DNA of 64,000 nt. It comes from Oscillospiraceae bacterium. GTDB taxonomy: Bacteria > Bacillota > Clostridia > Oscillospirales > Acutalibacteraceae. The stretch is taken from NCBI GenBank assembly GCA_902762875.1, contig CACWPS010000002.1:62001-126000 (forward strand). The letters run 5' to 3'. Of the stretch, positions 34,127 to 42,634 are shown one piece after another. How positions within the stretch are numbered: position 1 is the stretch's first letter; each line of letters opens with the position of its first letter. A program made the translations under genes and the position numbers. Below the pieces are notes generated by a model that had not been told where the DNA came from, did not search any database, and saw nothing but the letters and a program-made list of their open reading frames with translations.

Positions 34127-35161
34127 ATGAAGGATTTTGAGATTTTAAGCCGTGATACAGTTGTCGCTGTTTGGAAAGATAACGAGCTTAAAGTGTTGAA
34201 CAGCGATTTATTGCCTTTATATTTAAAGCGTGTAAACGATGCTAAATCTTGGCTTGAAACAAGGGCTATTGACTCACACAGAGCAAACTCTAGACTTCTC
34301 AAAAAGGCATTGCGACTTGCTGAGAAAGACGATGTTTCAACTGTGCTTCACGTTAACGCCGCAACTATTACCGACACATATTGGGTGCGCGCTATCGGCA
34401 GTGATTTGAAATATGAAGATGTTCGCTTTAATAAAGACTATTTCTCCAATCTGGCACTAAGAGGACTTTATTCAAGCTTTAATTCTGCCGCAAAGCGTAA
34501 GGATACAAAAACACCGGAGCTGACCAATATCGGTAGCTTTGAAAAGTGCTGGAAGCTCAAAGACGGAAAATGGTGGATTTATAAATCTGCTAACCAAAAG
34601 GAGCAGTTTTCGGAGCTTTTTGTATATGAATTAGGTAAATCCCTTGGAATGAATATGGCTCATTACGAAAAGGGTGACAAATGCGTTAAGTCGCTTGATT
34701 TTACCGATTCGGCAAAGGTCATATTTGAACCGGCTTCATCCTTTATGGGTGACGAGGAAGATTATATTAAAGTAGTTGAAAAGTTAAAAGAACTTTGTCC
34801 TAAAGCGATTCCTGACTATATTAAGATGATTTTCCTTGATACCATAACTGCTAACCCTGATAGACACACCGGAAACTTCGGTTTAATGCGTGATGCTAAA
34901 AGCGGTGAACTGTTAGGACTCGCACCTAACTTTGATAACAATATGGCGCTTATTGCCCGCGGATATCCTACAAGCAAATCCGCAAATGACCTTTTAATAA
35001 CACTCTTTAATGAACTAATGGAAAAACATCCTGAATATAAAGAATACTTGCAAAAAGTCACAGAGCAAATGATTAAAAAAGTCATTAGCAAACTTAATAT
35101 GAAAGTGAAATCTCAGGTAATTGTTGATTTTGTAATCAATCGTTATCAAGCAATTAAATAA
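34127..35161 (+). CDS. HipA-like kinase (putative toxin)
   Basis: It is 344 residues. The second half has the HipA/PI3K-like kinase motifs: NPDRHTGN (Asp245, Asn250), then LAPNFDNN with metal-binding Asp270, and a likely ATP-lysine in WWIYKS. The first 100 residues lack an obvious HipB-like DNA-binding domain. HipA toxins phosphorylate tRNA synthetases and stop growth. A substrate cannot be named here. GGAG before the start supports it. With the preceding small gene it forms a probable toxin-antitoxin or phage-defence pair. Confidence 0.8.
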   Translation: MKDFEILSRDTVVAVWKDNELKVLNSDLLPLYLKRVNDAKSWLETRAIDSHRANSRLLKKALRLAEKDDVSTVLHVNAATITDTYWVRAIGSDLKYEDVRFNKDYFSNLALRGLYSSFNSAAKRKDTKTPELTNIGSFEKCWKLKDGKWWIYKSANQKEQFSELFVYELGKSLGMNMAHYEKGDKCVKSLDFTDSAKVIFEPASSFMGDEEDYIKVVEKLKELCPKAIPDYIKMIFLDTITANPDRHTGNFGLMRDAKSGELLGLAPNFDNNMALIARGYPTSKSANDLLITLFNELMEKHPEYKEYLQKVTEQMIKKVISKLNMKVKSQVIVDFVINRYQAIK

Positions 35162-35165
35162 ATGA

Positions 35166-35208
35166 CAAAAACCCTTGTAGCAGATAACATTCGCTACAAG
35201 GGTTTTTT
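35166..35208. terminator. Terminator after the HipA-like gene
   Basis: AAAAAACCCTTGTAGC and its complement (35193-35208) form a 15-16 bp stem with an 11-base loop and a T-run within the right arm. It lies between convergent genes and probably works both ways. Confidence 0.8.
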
Positions 35209-35341
35209 GTTTATGCTTTAGAAGAAAATGAAGTTAAAATTGATTATGACAAAACTTTATGCAAATCTTTTTTATAGAACCAAAGTAATGACTTTTTAAA
35301 GTTTTGTATGTTTAATTTAAAGGCTTCAAATAATTACATTT

Positions 35342-36073
35342 CTACAACCGAACTACAAAAGGAAAATATGGTGTACTACGAGGTTTTTCGATTTGAGGGT
35401 TTTGGTTATTATTGCTTTTTTCCCTTGTAGCGACACACGCTTGGTTGTGGATGCTTACTATGCTTTGGAATGATTTTGAAAAAGTTGGTTGTGCGGCCCA
35501 TTTTCGTGCACACTGTAACAGAGAATAACTATAGTATCCGCCTTTTCTACTATCGTCTCCAGCGGTTTCGTTTAAATCGCATGCATATGCAACGACTGTT
35601 CCATCTGGACAAGCAGCAAGTAACTCTTCGTAATATTTTCGTGCTGCAATGCCGTTCATATCTCTTTTTTCTATTAGTGAAGAAAATTCATGTATTAGGC
35701 TTTCATTAATAGATTCAGCGTTTTTTCTGCAACAATCTAAAATAATGGTTCTTTTCTTAGCATCATTATTTAATAAATGTGCATAAATTTCACAATCTTT
35801 TTTTAACTCTATTATTGTTTCACCTTTATATGAACAACCGTGTCCACAAAAAACAATGATTGAATAATCAATATTTTTTAATAAATTCAAATGAATTTCA
35901 AGCAAAATTGATGAAGGTTTATTTAAACATTCAATCTCACTTTCATACCAATAACCACCTTGTGGAGACATTAAAAAATTCTTATAATTGACAACATCTT
36001 TATTTACTCCTTCACAATAGTTTTCAGAACCTATTTCACCCGGATTAGATATTATTAAAGCTTTTCTAGTCAT
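35342..36073 (-). CDS. Caspase-like (peptidase C14) protease
   Basis: It is 243 residues. A caspase/metacaspase fold is indicated by a beta strand ending in the catalytic-His motif VFCGHGC (His78) and the catalytic-Cys motif TIILDCCRK (Cys114 or Cys115), with VVAYACDLNETAGDD further on as in C14 proteins. There is no signal peptide, so it is cytoplasmic. The ATG at 36073 has AGGAG ten bases upstream and overlaps the stop region of the membrane-protein gene by eight bases. Bacterial caspase-like proteases often act in immunity by cleaving a partner, and the coupled membrane protein is the obvious candidate. Confidence 0.8.
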   Translation of the reverse strand: MTRKALIISNPGEIGSENYCEGVNKDVVNYKNFLMSPQGGYWYESEIECLNKPSSILLEIHLNLLKNIDYSIIVFCGHGCSYKGETIIELKKDCEIYAHLLNNDAKKRTIILDCCRKNAESINESLIHEFSSLIEKRDMNGIAARKYYEELLAACPDGTVVAYACDLNETAGDDSRKGGYYSYSLLQCARKWAAQPTFSKSFQSIVSIHNQACVATREKSNNNQNPQIEKPRSTPYFPFVVRL

Positions 36074-36923
36074 TGCAACAGTTCTCCTTATATTCTTTAT
36101 TTTCAAAATTACTAATAATTGATGGTACTAAGCGCTCGCTAAAACCCGCTATAATACATATAAGTATCAAGCAGTATTGAGAATTTTCTTCTGAATGGAA
36201 ATTTGCAAAAATTAAATCTAAATTATATAAATATATAACTACAAAACCACTAATAACACTTGCGAACATTCGTGATAGAATTTCAAGGAAATTAAGAAAT
36301 CTTCCTGATTCGCAATCATAACATTTTTTACCGCTTTTTTGAATTATTGAAAGTGTTGCTCCAATAGTTCCTAAAACAGAATACCCTAGGGTATCAATAA
36401 CTTCAGTGGATATTCCTAAAAAATTAGATATAACCAAATAGTTTTGTTTGGCAAACCCAGCTATTAATAAAATAACAAATAAAATTATGAAGCAAAACTC
36501 TAATTGCCATTTTCGGGTTATTTCACAATTTCTATTGTTTAAGTATTGCTCTGCAGCGAGGATATGTTTATCTGCCTCACAAAATTCGTTTTCTAATACT
36601 AAAACAACCGCTTCTGCCAACATATAATTGAATTCTTTATATTGTTTTTTAGACAAACAGCGGGCTATTGGCTGGTGCTGCAATAAACCTATTTTTGAAA
36701 TATATGTATTAATATCATTTTTATTATCTGTGTCATATTTTTCTGTTGTTTCCCAATCAAACTCATTTTCACTATCAAGCCATACTATATATCTTTCACT
36801 ACTGTATCGGACCAAAGTGTTAACGTTATCTACCGATATGTCAGAAAAATTTTTTAATATTTCAAGAATTTCTGTGCGTCGTATGTTGTTCTTGTTTATA
36901 ATCCGTATGTTTCCTATATCCAT
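36066..36923 (-). CDS. Four-helix membrane protein paired with the caspase-like protease
   Basis: It is 285 residues. The first 138 are soluble and charged. Hydrophobic segments follow at about 141-158, 176-195, 218-236 and 250-265, with a short tail. I recognise no named family. It has an AGGAGG ribosome binding site and its own promoter, and its end overlaps the protease start. A membrane protein next to a protease suggests an effector or pore that is released or activated by cleavage. That role is inference. Confidence 0.7.
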   Translation of the reverse strand: MDIGNIRIINKNNIRRTEILEILKNFSDISVDNVNTLVRYSSERYIVWLDSENEFDWETTEKYDTDNKNDINTYISKIGLLQHQPIARCLSKKQYKEFNYMLAEAVVLVLENEFCEADKHILAAEQYLNNRNCEITRKWQLEFCFIILFVILLIAGFAKQNYLVISNFLGISTEVIDTLGYSVLGTIGATLSIIQKSGKKCYDCESGRFLNFLEILSRMFASVISGFVVIYLYNLDLIFANFHSEENSQYCLILICIIAGFSERLVPSIISNFENKEYKENCCND

Positions 36924-36952
36924 ATTGCCTCCTATAAATTTTACTTTAAAAT

Positions 36953-36981
36953 ATTATACCTTATTTTTCCAAGTAAATCAA
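36953..36981 (-). promoter_or_regulatory. Promoter of the membrane protein-caspase pair
   Basis: On the - strand TTGATT (36981-36976), 17 bases, TATAAT (36958-36953), 30 bases before the start codon. Confidence 0.75.
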
Positions 36982-37097
36982 TTGTTTTCGACAGGTTTGG
37001 TGTGAATATAAGGATATATAGGATTGCAAAAGACATAATTTTGTGTTGTCATATAAAGAGAGTAATTATAATTGGAAGCAAAAATTAAATATGGTCT

Positions 37098-37149
37098 CAG
37101 CACAAAGATTGGCGGTGTGGTTTACACTGCATATGTGCTGTATTTTTTC
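37098..37149 (+). other. Hairpin with T-run in a gene-free stretch
   Basis: CAGCACA (37098-37104) pairs with TGTGCTG (37134-37140) around an inner stem GCGGTGT/ACACTGC, and TATTTTTT follows. It could be a terminator or the 3' end of a small RNA. Apart from this and the promoter at 36.95 kb, the 336-base gap between genes shows nothing recognisable. Confidence 0.45.
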
Positions 37150-37220
37150 TAGTAAATTAAATGAAATACTCTTAGAACAAACACAAAACAAATGATTTTT
37201 TTATAAAGTGAATATTAAAT

Positions 37221-37261
37221 AAGCAACAAGCCGCACCCATTGAAGGTGCGGCTTGTTGCTT
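37221..37261. terminator. Strong terminator downstream of the XRE gene
   Basis: A perfect 17-bp stem, AAGCAACAAGCCGCACC (37221-37237) with its complement (37245-37261) and a 7-base loop. It begins at the stop codon of the leftward XRE gene. Confidence 0.8.
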
Positions 37262-37577
37262 ATTTTTGTTCTTTTGTCAAACGGCGAATATGCCCGATAA
37301 TCAGCATCATATCGTCATCGTTAAGTTTTCTGAGTTCATCAATCGCACTTTGAAGCAGTGCAGGGTTTTCAATAGAATCATCGAAGAATTGGCTGGGTGT
37401 AATTTCAAAATAATTACATATCTCAAGGAACTCTGCCATAGGCGGCAAGGACTTGCCAGAAGATATGTTATAGATATAACTTCTGCTATGACCGAGGTCA
37501 TAACTCATTTGGTATTCTGAAACACCCTTTTTGAGCCGCAATTCTGTAATTCTATTTCTAATAAAAGTTCCGTCCAT
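37260..37577 (-). CDS. XRE-family helix-turn-helix regulator
   Basis: It is 105 residues. HTH_3 domain at about 7-60 (RITELRLKKGVSEYQMSYDL, then SRSYIYNISSGKSLPP), followed by a short helical tail. The ATG at 37577 is ten bases after GAGG. A GTG three codons earlier is too close to it. It is divergent from the SLOG gene, with which it shares about 190 bases of upstream DNA, so it may control that promoter. Confidence 0.88.
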   Translation of the reverse strand: MDGTFIRNRITELRLKKGVSEYQMSYDLGHSRSYIYNISSGKSLPPMAEFLEICNYFEITPSQFFDDSIENPALLQSAIDELRKLNDDDMMLIIGHIRRLTKEQK

Positions 37578-37654
37578 ATTGTTCACACCTCTCTATGTTT
37601 ATATTTTAGTCTATTGGGAGGGCAAACTATTCCAAGAATATATGTTGAATTATC

Positions 37655-37683
37655 TTGTTTAATAGCGAATAATATGTTATAAT
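37655..37683 (+). promoter_or_regulatory. Promoter of the SLOG-family gene
   Basis: TTGTTT (37655-37660), 17 bases, TATAAT (37678-37683), in the space divergent from the XRE gene. Confidence 0.55.
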
Positions 37684-37771
37684 CGAATATAATATGTTTA
37701 CAAGTTCGTATTATTGCAAAAACATCAAAAATAATATTGTTAAAACATAAATACTTGGAGTTTGATATAAC

Positions 37772-38251
37772 GTGTTGGGGATTTTTACTGTCGCCTTTTT
37801 CGGTCACAGGTATATAGATAATCCGTTGAGGGTTGAAGAATTACTTGAAGAACAGATAAGGAAACTTATTGACGAAAAAGAGTATGTGGATTTTTTGGTG
37901 GGGCGTAACGGCGAGTTTGATCAGTGCGTTTCATCAACCGTGCTTCGTGTACGAAAAAATTATAGGGATGATAACAGTTCTCTTGTTTTGATGCTACCAT
38001 ACCCAACCGCCGAATATATTAATAACCAAAATTATTATGAAGATTATTATAGTGACATTGATATTTCATATGCAGCTTCAAAAGCGCACCCGAAAGCTGC
38101 TATACAAATTCGTAATCGAGAGATGGTAGATAGAGCTGATTTGGTTATTTGCTATATCGAGCATAACGAGGGCGGTGCTTATAAAACCATAAAATATGCT
38201 TCGGAACAGAATAAACCCATAATCAATCTTGCTGATTGTGTTGACTATTGA
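37772..38251 (+). CDS. SLOG-family (DUF1273-like) nucleotide-binding protein
   Basis: It is 159 residues. The start FTVAFFGHRYI, the glycine-containing loop FLVGRNGEFDQC, the block IQIRNREMVDRADLVICYIE and the end GGAYKTIKYA match the SLOG/YpsA-type Rossmann family, which binds nucleotides or ADP-ribose-like signals. Such proteins are frequent in phages, elements and defence islands. The start is GTG with GGAG 11 bases upstream. The ligand is unknown. Confidence 0.8.
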   Translation: MLGIFTVAFFGHRYIDNPLRVEELLEEQIRKLIDEKEYVDFLVGRNGEFDQCVSSTVLRVRKNYRDDNSSLVLMLPYPTAEYINNQNYYEDYYSDIDISYAASKAHPKAAIQIRNREMVDRADLVICYIEHNEGGAYKTIKYASEQNKPIINLADCVDY

Positions 38252-38264
38252 AAAGGAGAAGAAA

Positions 38265-38438
38265 ATGAAAGTTTTTAAATTTATTGTAGTAAGTATTCTA
38301 GTTTTAATTACGCTTCAAACCGCATATTTTGCTTTGTTATATAAAGCAAATACAGCAACCGGGACTTTTCTTATATGTTTAGGGATAACACTATTTGTCA
38401 CTTGTGATGGCGGACTAGAGAGAAAGAAATCACGGTAA
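38265..38438 (+). CDS. Small membrane protein
   Basis: It is 57 residues with two hydrophobic segments (about 3-22 and 29-46) and a basic tail. AAAGGAG lies seven bases before the ATG, 13 bases after the SLOG gene, so the two are co-transcribed. No family is recognised. Confidence 0.65.
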   Translation: MKVFKFIVVSILVLITLQTAYFALLYKANTATGTFLICLGITLFVTCDGGLERKKSR

Positions 38439-38451
38439 AAATGCTTTGGTT

Positions 38452-38560
38452 GACATAAACTTTCACAGTTTTCTGTTGTATGCACCTTTAAAGATACACC
38501 CTAAGTCAACTAGACAAATTTGTAAGCGTGAAATGGTAGTTGTAGCAATTATAATTTTAA
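38452..38560 (+). pseudogene. Remnant of a second SLOG-family gene
   Basis: In one frame this stretch reads IHPKSTRQICKREMVVVAI, which parallels AHPKAAIQIRNREMVDRADLV of the intact gene 400 bases upstream. It has no start, no ribosome binding site and no complete domain. It is best read as a decayed duplicate. Confidence 0.5.
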
Positions 38561-38581
38561 CCAAATTCCGTTAAAATTATG

Positions 38582-38610
38582 TTGATTTTATCGAAAATTG
38601 GTGTTATAAT
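38582..38610 (+). promoter_or_regulatory. Promoter of the repressor-ImmA-chaperone operon
   Basis: TTGATT (38582-38587), 17 bases, TATAAT (38605-38610), 33 bases before the HTH start codon. No other good promoter or terminator is seen before 48.1 kb, so it may drive the whole run of genes. Confidence 0.7.
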
Positions 38611-38643
38611 AGATTTGGTAAATATTAGAAGGAAGTGATACCT

Positions 38644-39075
38644 ATGGATAGTATTACTAATTTAATAAAATCTGAAATCAAGCGTCAGTATAAAAGTCTG
38701 CGCCAATTCTCAGAGCAAAGTGGTATTCCGTACAGCACCTTATCCAATGCTTTAACTAAGGGCATTGGCGGAACATCATATGATACTGTTGTTAAGATAT
38801 GCGACCTTTTAAATCTAAAGCAGATTTATGATACTGAGGTTTCATTGTTTAACGAGCAATTTCACGAAATAGGTACAATGCTTACCGCTCTTGACGAACA
38901 GGGTGTTCATACGGTTAAAACTATTTTAACGTTAGAATATAACCGTTGTATAGATAAGCAGTCCGAACCGGCTATAAAAGGATTTAACGGTATAGCGTAC
39001 GCAGCAAAAAAGATACACGACGAAAAGCGAAATGAAATTAAGCGCCTGGTTGATGAGGTAAAGAGTAATGAATAA
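38644..39075 (+). CDS. HTH-domain repressor paired with ImmA/IrrE protease
   Basis: It is 143 residues. An N-terminal helix-turn-helix is seen (SLRQFSEQSGIPYSTLSNAL, about 18-37) and the rest is helical. The ATG at 38644 is nine bases after AAGGAA. The following ImmA/IrrE gene overlaps its end by eight bases. In ICEBs1-type systems such a pair is a repressor and its anti-repressor protease, so this is the likely control switch for the genes downstream. Confidence 0.8.
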   Translation: MDSITNLIKSEIKRQYKSLRQFSEQSGIPYSTLSNALTKGIGGTSYDTVVKICDLLNLKQIYDTEVSLFNEQFHEIGTMLTALDEQGVHTVKTILTLEYNRCIDKQSEPAIKGFNGIAYAAKKIHDEKRNEIKRLVDEVKSNE

Positions 39076-39760
39076 TACTGTCATTCGTCAGAAGGCTTCG
39101 GATTTTTTAAAGAAATTTTCTGTTAGCCAATTGTCGCTGGATAGCCTGCTTAAAGTTTTTCAGAACCAAGGTTTTGATATCATTGAATATAGTTCTTCAA
39201 AAAATTCAGAATCGGTCAGTAAATTAATATCTGCATTAGATATTGAAAAATATCTGTCGGATGGCAAGGCCCTTGCATATAAATCGGATGATATAAAATT
39301 GATATTTATTTGTGAGGATTTAACTGCTGACGAAAAATTATATGCTCTTGCACATGAAGAAGGACATGTATTTTGTGGACACTTGCGCGACGGAAATGTT
39401 TTGTATAGTGTTGAGGAAGAACGTGAGGCAAACGAATTTGCTCATTACATTCTACATCCAACTGTATTTCAAAGAGCAAAGTCTTTTATAAAGGAAAATA
39501 AAAAGCTTTCAATCGCTACAATATGTCTTGCTTTAGTGATAATCGTAATGATACCGTGTTCGATACATATATTCACTTCAAAAGATAAACCGGTCTATTC
39601 CGAAACATATAACGGCAATTACTATATTACTCAAAGCGGAACCAAATATCATAGAGAAGATTGTACTTATATAAAAGGTAGAAAAACGCAAGTTTTGACT
39701 GAAAAGAAATTGAAATCAGGACATTATGAGCCTTGTAAGGTTTGTTTGCCCAACGAGTAA
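39068..39760 (+). CDS. ImmA/IrrE-type metalloprotease with membrane anchor
   Basis: It is 230 residues. The zinc protease motif HEEGH is at 96-100 with a downstream Glu in EEEREANEFA. Then come a transmembrane helix (about 148-168) and a small C-terminal domain with YHREDCTYIKG and CKVC, which resembles short Cys-rich extracellular or nuclease-associated modules. Most ImmA proteins are soluble, so the anchor is unusual. It may cleave the adjacent HTH repressor in response to a membrane signal. Confidence 0.82.
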   Translation: MNNTVIRQKASDFLKKFSVSQLSLDSLLKVFQNQGFDIIEYSSSKNSESVSKLISALDIEKYLSDGKALAYKSDDIKLIFICEDLTADEKLYALAHEEGHVFCGHLRDGNVLYSVEEEREANEFAHYILHPTVFQRAKSFIKENKKLSIATICLALVIIVMIPCSIHIFTSKDKPVYSETYNGNYYITQSGTKYHREDCTYIKGRKTQVLTEKKLKSGHYEPCKVCLPNE

Positions 39761-39772
39761 AGGAGATTTAAT

Positions 39773-41005
39773 ATGTATTTCTTAACTATAGTTTTAGCGG
39801 TTATATTTATAATTTGTGCATTAGCGGTAGAAGAAGCCGGACTGGCAGCTTTCTTAGTAATCTTATCTGTGATTATGATTGTTTTATCAGCTATTTTAAT
39901 CTACAGAGACTATAAAAAATCAAAAAATATTACATATAAGCCACAATTCTTTGATAATGATACTCCTACCACTGTTGATAAGAGTGGATACGGTTACAGT
40001 ATGGATAATCCGATATATACGAGCTCGGTTCATAATGCCTACTCATTTCTTGATAATTTAAGAACATCGGATGGCAAAAAGATTAAATATAAACGTTCAG
40101 GAGCATATTATGGCGTTGTTTGTAATGGCAAAAAAGAAACTGCTGTAGATAAATATGAAATAACTGTTTCTGGTAGAGTATATGCCACACTTTATATTTG
40201 TCCCTATGGTAAAGATTCTAATAAGGTTCCTAACGGATTTTCTCTTCAAACTAAACCACTTAATAAAAAACAGGCTATGGAAAAAGCTATAGCTAACTCT
40301 TCTAATGATGATATAAACAAATTATGTGATGGCTTAGAAACCGAACCACAAACAATGAAGATGGCTTTTCCTGGCGGTGAACGTCAAAAAGGCAGTGTTG
40401 TTCGTTCGCTTTGTAAAATATTTAATATTAATTCATCTGATGCACTTATGCAAAAGAAATTAGTGAGAATATATCTTGACGTTTTAGTAAGAAAAGTAAT
40501 AATAAAATGTTCGGATGAAGACATTTTATCAAGTCTTAAGATTAATCATAATGATTTAATTAAAACAAAAGAAACAGCAAATTCTGTTATGACATATATA
40601 TTTATGAATATGATGAATAACGATTTTGAGATTAAATCGGATGAAGATTTGGAAATGATAGGTATCGTTTCTACTGGATTTGCAGAAAACGAAGAAAGTC
40701 GCGAAGAGAATGAAGTTCACCAAACCGAAAATCTTGATGATGCTGACTATGGTCTTGTACCCGAGAAGCCTATATATACAAATGGTGTTGCAGGTTCAAA
40801 TTCCTATTTGGAGTGATTAACAACAACGCTTGGTGAAACACTTTCATGGGAAAGACAAGGTTCAATGAGTGTTGACGGTATAAACGGTATGATAGATATT
40901 TATGAAGGATACTTACCTTCAGGAAAGCGTTATAAAACCTTATATGTGAATATGTATGGTACTGCAAATTCTACAACTGCACCAAAAGGATTTAAAATGA
41001 AGTAA
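39773..41005 (+). CDS. Membrane protein with two related domains, split by an in-frame TGA
   Basis: Translation stops at 40814-40816 (347 residues), but the same frame stays open to 41005. Two hydrophobic helices (about 1-20 and 23-45) open the protein. A domain at 80-156 starts PIYTSSVHNAYSFLDNLRT. A second copy starts at 333 with PIYTNGVAGSNSYLE, is cut by TGA, and continues LTTTLGETLSWERQGSM to ...PKGF. The stop aligns with an inner residue of the first copy, so it is probably a recent nonsense change (for example from CGA or AGA). The truncated 347-residue form may still be made. Function is unknown. Confidence 0.7.
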
Positions 41006-41020
41006 AAATTGGAGGTAAAA

Positions 41021-42256
41021 ATGAGTATTCCTTATCGTTTCCCAAATGGCTCTTATGGAAGAATAATGATTGCTCCTGGTGGCTTTAGAGAAAGTATGGC
41101 GCATCTTTCGTTTAGGGAAGATTCCGATCCTGTTGAGGGAAAATATATAAAGGTAATCGAAGATTGTAATTGTCAATTATTAACTGTATCAGATAATTAT
41201 ATATGTTATTTTTCTAAGATAACAGATGTTAGTAAGTATCTATATGGTATTACGGCAGATGAACTTTGTACACCAAACGATCCAGAGTCTAGATATTCGT
41301 CTTATCCAGAAATGATTGAGTGGAACAATGATAAAGTATCCTCTCTGAATTGGGATATGTTCCTTCTTGCATTTTACTTATTCGTATTTTCGGATAGTGA
41401 TTTTTCTTCTTTTTATTGGCGGCAACTTCAACAAATTTTACGTATTATTGAGAATGATAACAATTTATTTAAACGAGTTACTTTTGGTAAAACAAAAAAC
41501 TTTAATGAAGATGTAAATATATTTTGGAACAAAATATACGAAGAACTTGGAAAAAAGGTTTTGCGTATGTGTTCAGCACAAACTTGTTGGCTTGCTTTCC
41601 AAGGTTTAAAAGAAATCCAAGAAACCTTTTCTATAGCAGAACATACACAATGCATTGAACTTGAAAAAATGTTTTGTATGTTAATGGATGGTATTGCTGT
41701 TGAAAAAATCCGCCGTGATGATAGAGATAAAATAAGGTATCTTACATTTGATTCGTTGGATATAAATAACATATTCTTTTATGACGAATATTTCGAACTT
41801 GAATCTGTTGATTCCAAGACAAAAGAAGAAGTGTTCAATATGGCTTTTGAGCGCTTTTTATGGGCAGCTGATTTATTAAGAGATAATAATCGAAACTATA
41901 TTTCTGCAGATAAATTATACGAGAAGGCTTTAGAGTACGCTAACGCTGAGCAAAGGTTATTGATAGATTCTAGACGAAAAGCAATTATACCATACATTAA
42001 AGAGCAAGAAGAAATCAAAAGAAAAGAAAAACAAAAAGAAACTAGAATTAAACTTACGGAAAATATAACATTTTCTATTATTTTAGTTACAATCCTTGCA
42101 TTGATTGTTTTTGTGATTTTATTAGTTGTTTCATTAATCTTTTCGTTAAAAGGATTGTTAAATGTTTCTTGGGTAGGTGCTGTTATATCTATAGCAATTG
42201 CTATTATTAGTTTTTTGGTTGGGAAAATATTTGATCCGGAATTAAAACTTTTTTAA
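41021..42256 (+). CDS. Uncharacterised protein with C-terminal membrane hairpin
   Basis: It is 411 residues. No named domain is recognised. The N-terminal 60 residues look beta-rich, the middle is helical (AADLLRDNNRNYISADKLYEKALEYA resembles a TPR-like pair), and two transmembrane helices lie near the end (about 352-380 and 384-404). GGAGG lies five bases before the ATG. It is followed within 25 bases by the GrpE-like gene, so it is part of the chaperone operon and could anchor the machinery to the membrane. Confidence 0.7.
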   Translation: MSIPYRFPNGSYGRIMIAPGGFRESMAHLSFREDSDPVEGKYIKVIEDCNCQLLTVSDNYICYFSKITDVSKYLYGITADELCTPNDPESRYSSYPEMIEWNNDKVSSLNWDMFLLAFYLFVFSDSDFSSFYWRQLQQILRIIENDNNLFKRVTFGKTKNFNEDVNIFWNKIYEELGKKVLRMCSAQTCWLAFQGLKEIQETFSIAEHTQCIELEKMFCMLMDGIAVEKIRRDDRDKIRYLTFDSLDINNIFFYDEYFELESVDSKTKEEVFNMAFERFLWAADLLRDNNRNYISADKLYEKALEYANAEQRLLIDSRRKAIIPYIKEQEEIKRKEKQKETRIKLTENITFSIILVTILALIVFVILLVVSLIFSLKGLLNVSWVGAVISIAIAIISFLVGKIFDPELKLF

Positions 42257-42278
42257 CAATGTATGTGTGAGGGTTTAT

Positions 42279-42632
42279 ATGAAAGATATAGAAGTTTTAC
42301 AAAATTCAATTGCTAATATTTCTTCGGAATTATGTAGATTTAAAAATGTGTTTGAAAAAGCTATAAGTAAACTTGATTTTGAAGAACAAAGCAAGTATAT
42401 GAGCCAATTTGCTTGGTTTTCAAAAAAGGTTACAAAAGCTGTCGAAGAGGCAGGTCTTAGAATTGTAAGTCTTGAAGGACAGGCGTATGACCCAGGCATG
42501 GCGGTTACGCCGCTAAACATTGATGATTTTGAGGTTGAGGATGAGCTTAAAATCGTTCAAATGATAGAACCTATTATTATGCAAGAAGATACTGTATTAA
42601 AAACAGGCACTGTTTTACTTGGGAGGATTTGA
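42279..42632 (+). CDS. GrpE-like nucleotide exchange factor
   Basis: It is 117 residues, shorter than housekeeping GrpE (about 180-200). A helical N-terminus is followed by a region like the GrpE beta head: VEDELKIVQMIEPIIMQED and VLKTGTVLLGR. The ATG at 42279 has GAGGG upstream. It ends three bases before the Hsp70 start, so it is probably the dedicated exchange factor of that Hsp70. Confidence 0.72.
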   Translation: MKDIEVLQNSIANISSELCRFKNVFEKAISKLDFEEQSKYMSQFAWFSKKVTKAVEEAGLRIVSLEGQAYDPGMAVTPLNIDDFEVEDELKIVQMIEPIIMQEDTVLKTGTVLLGRI

Positions 42633-42634
42633 AA

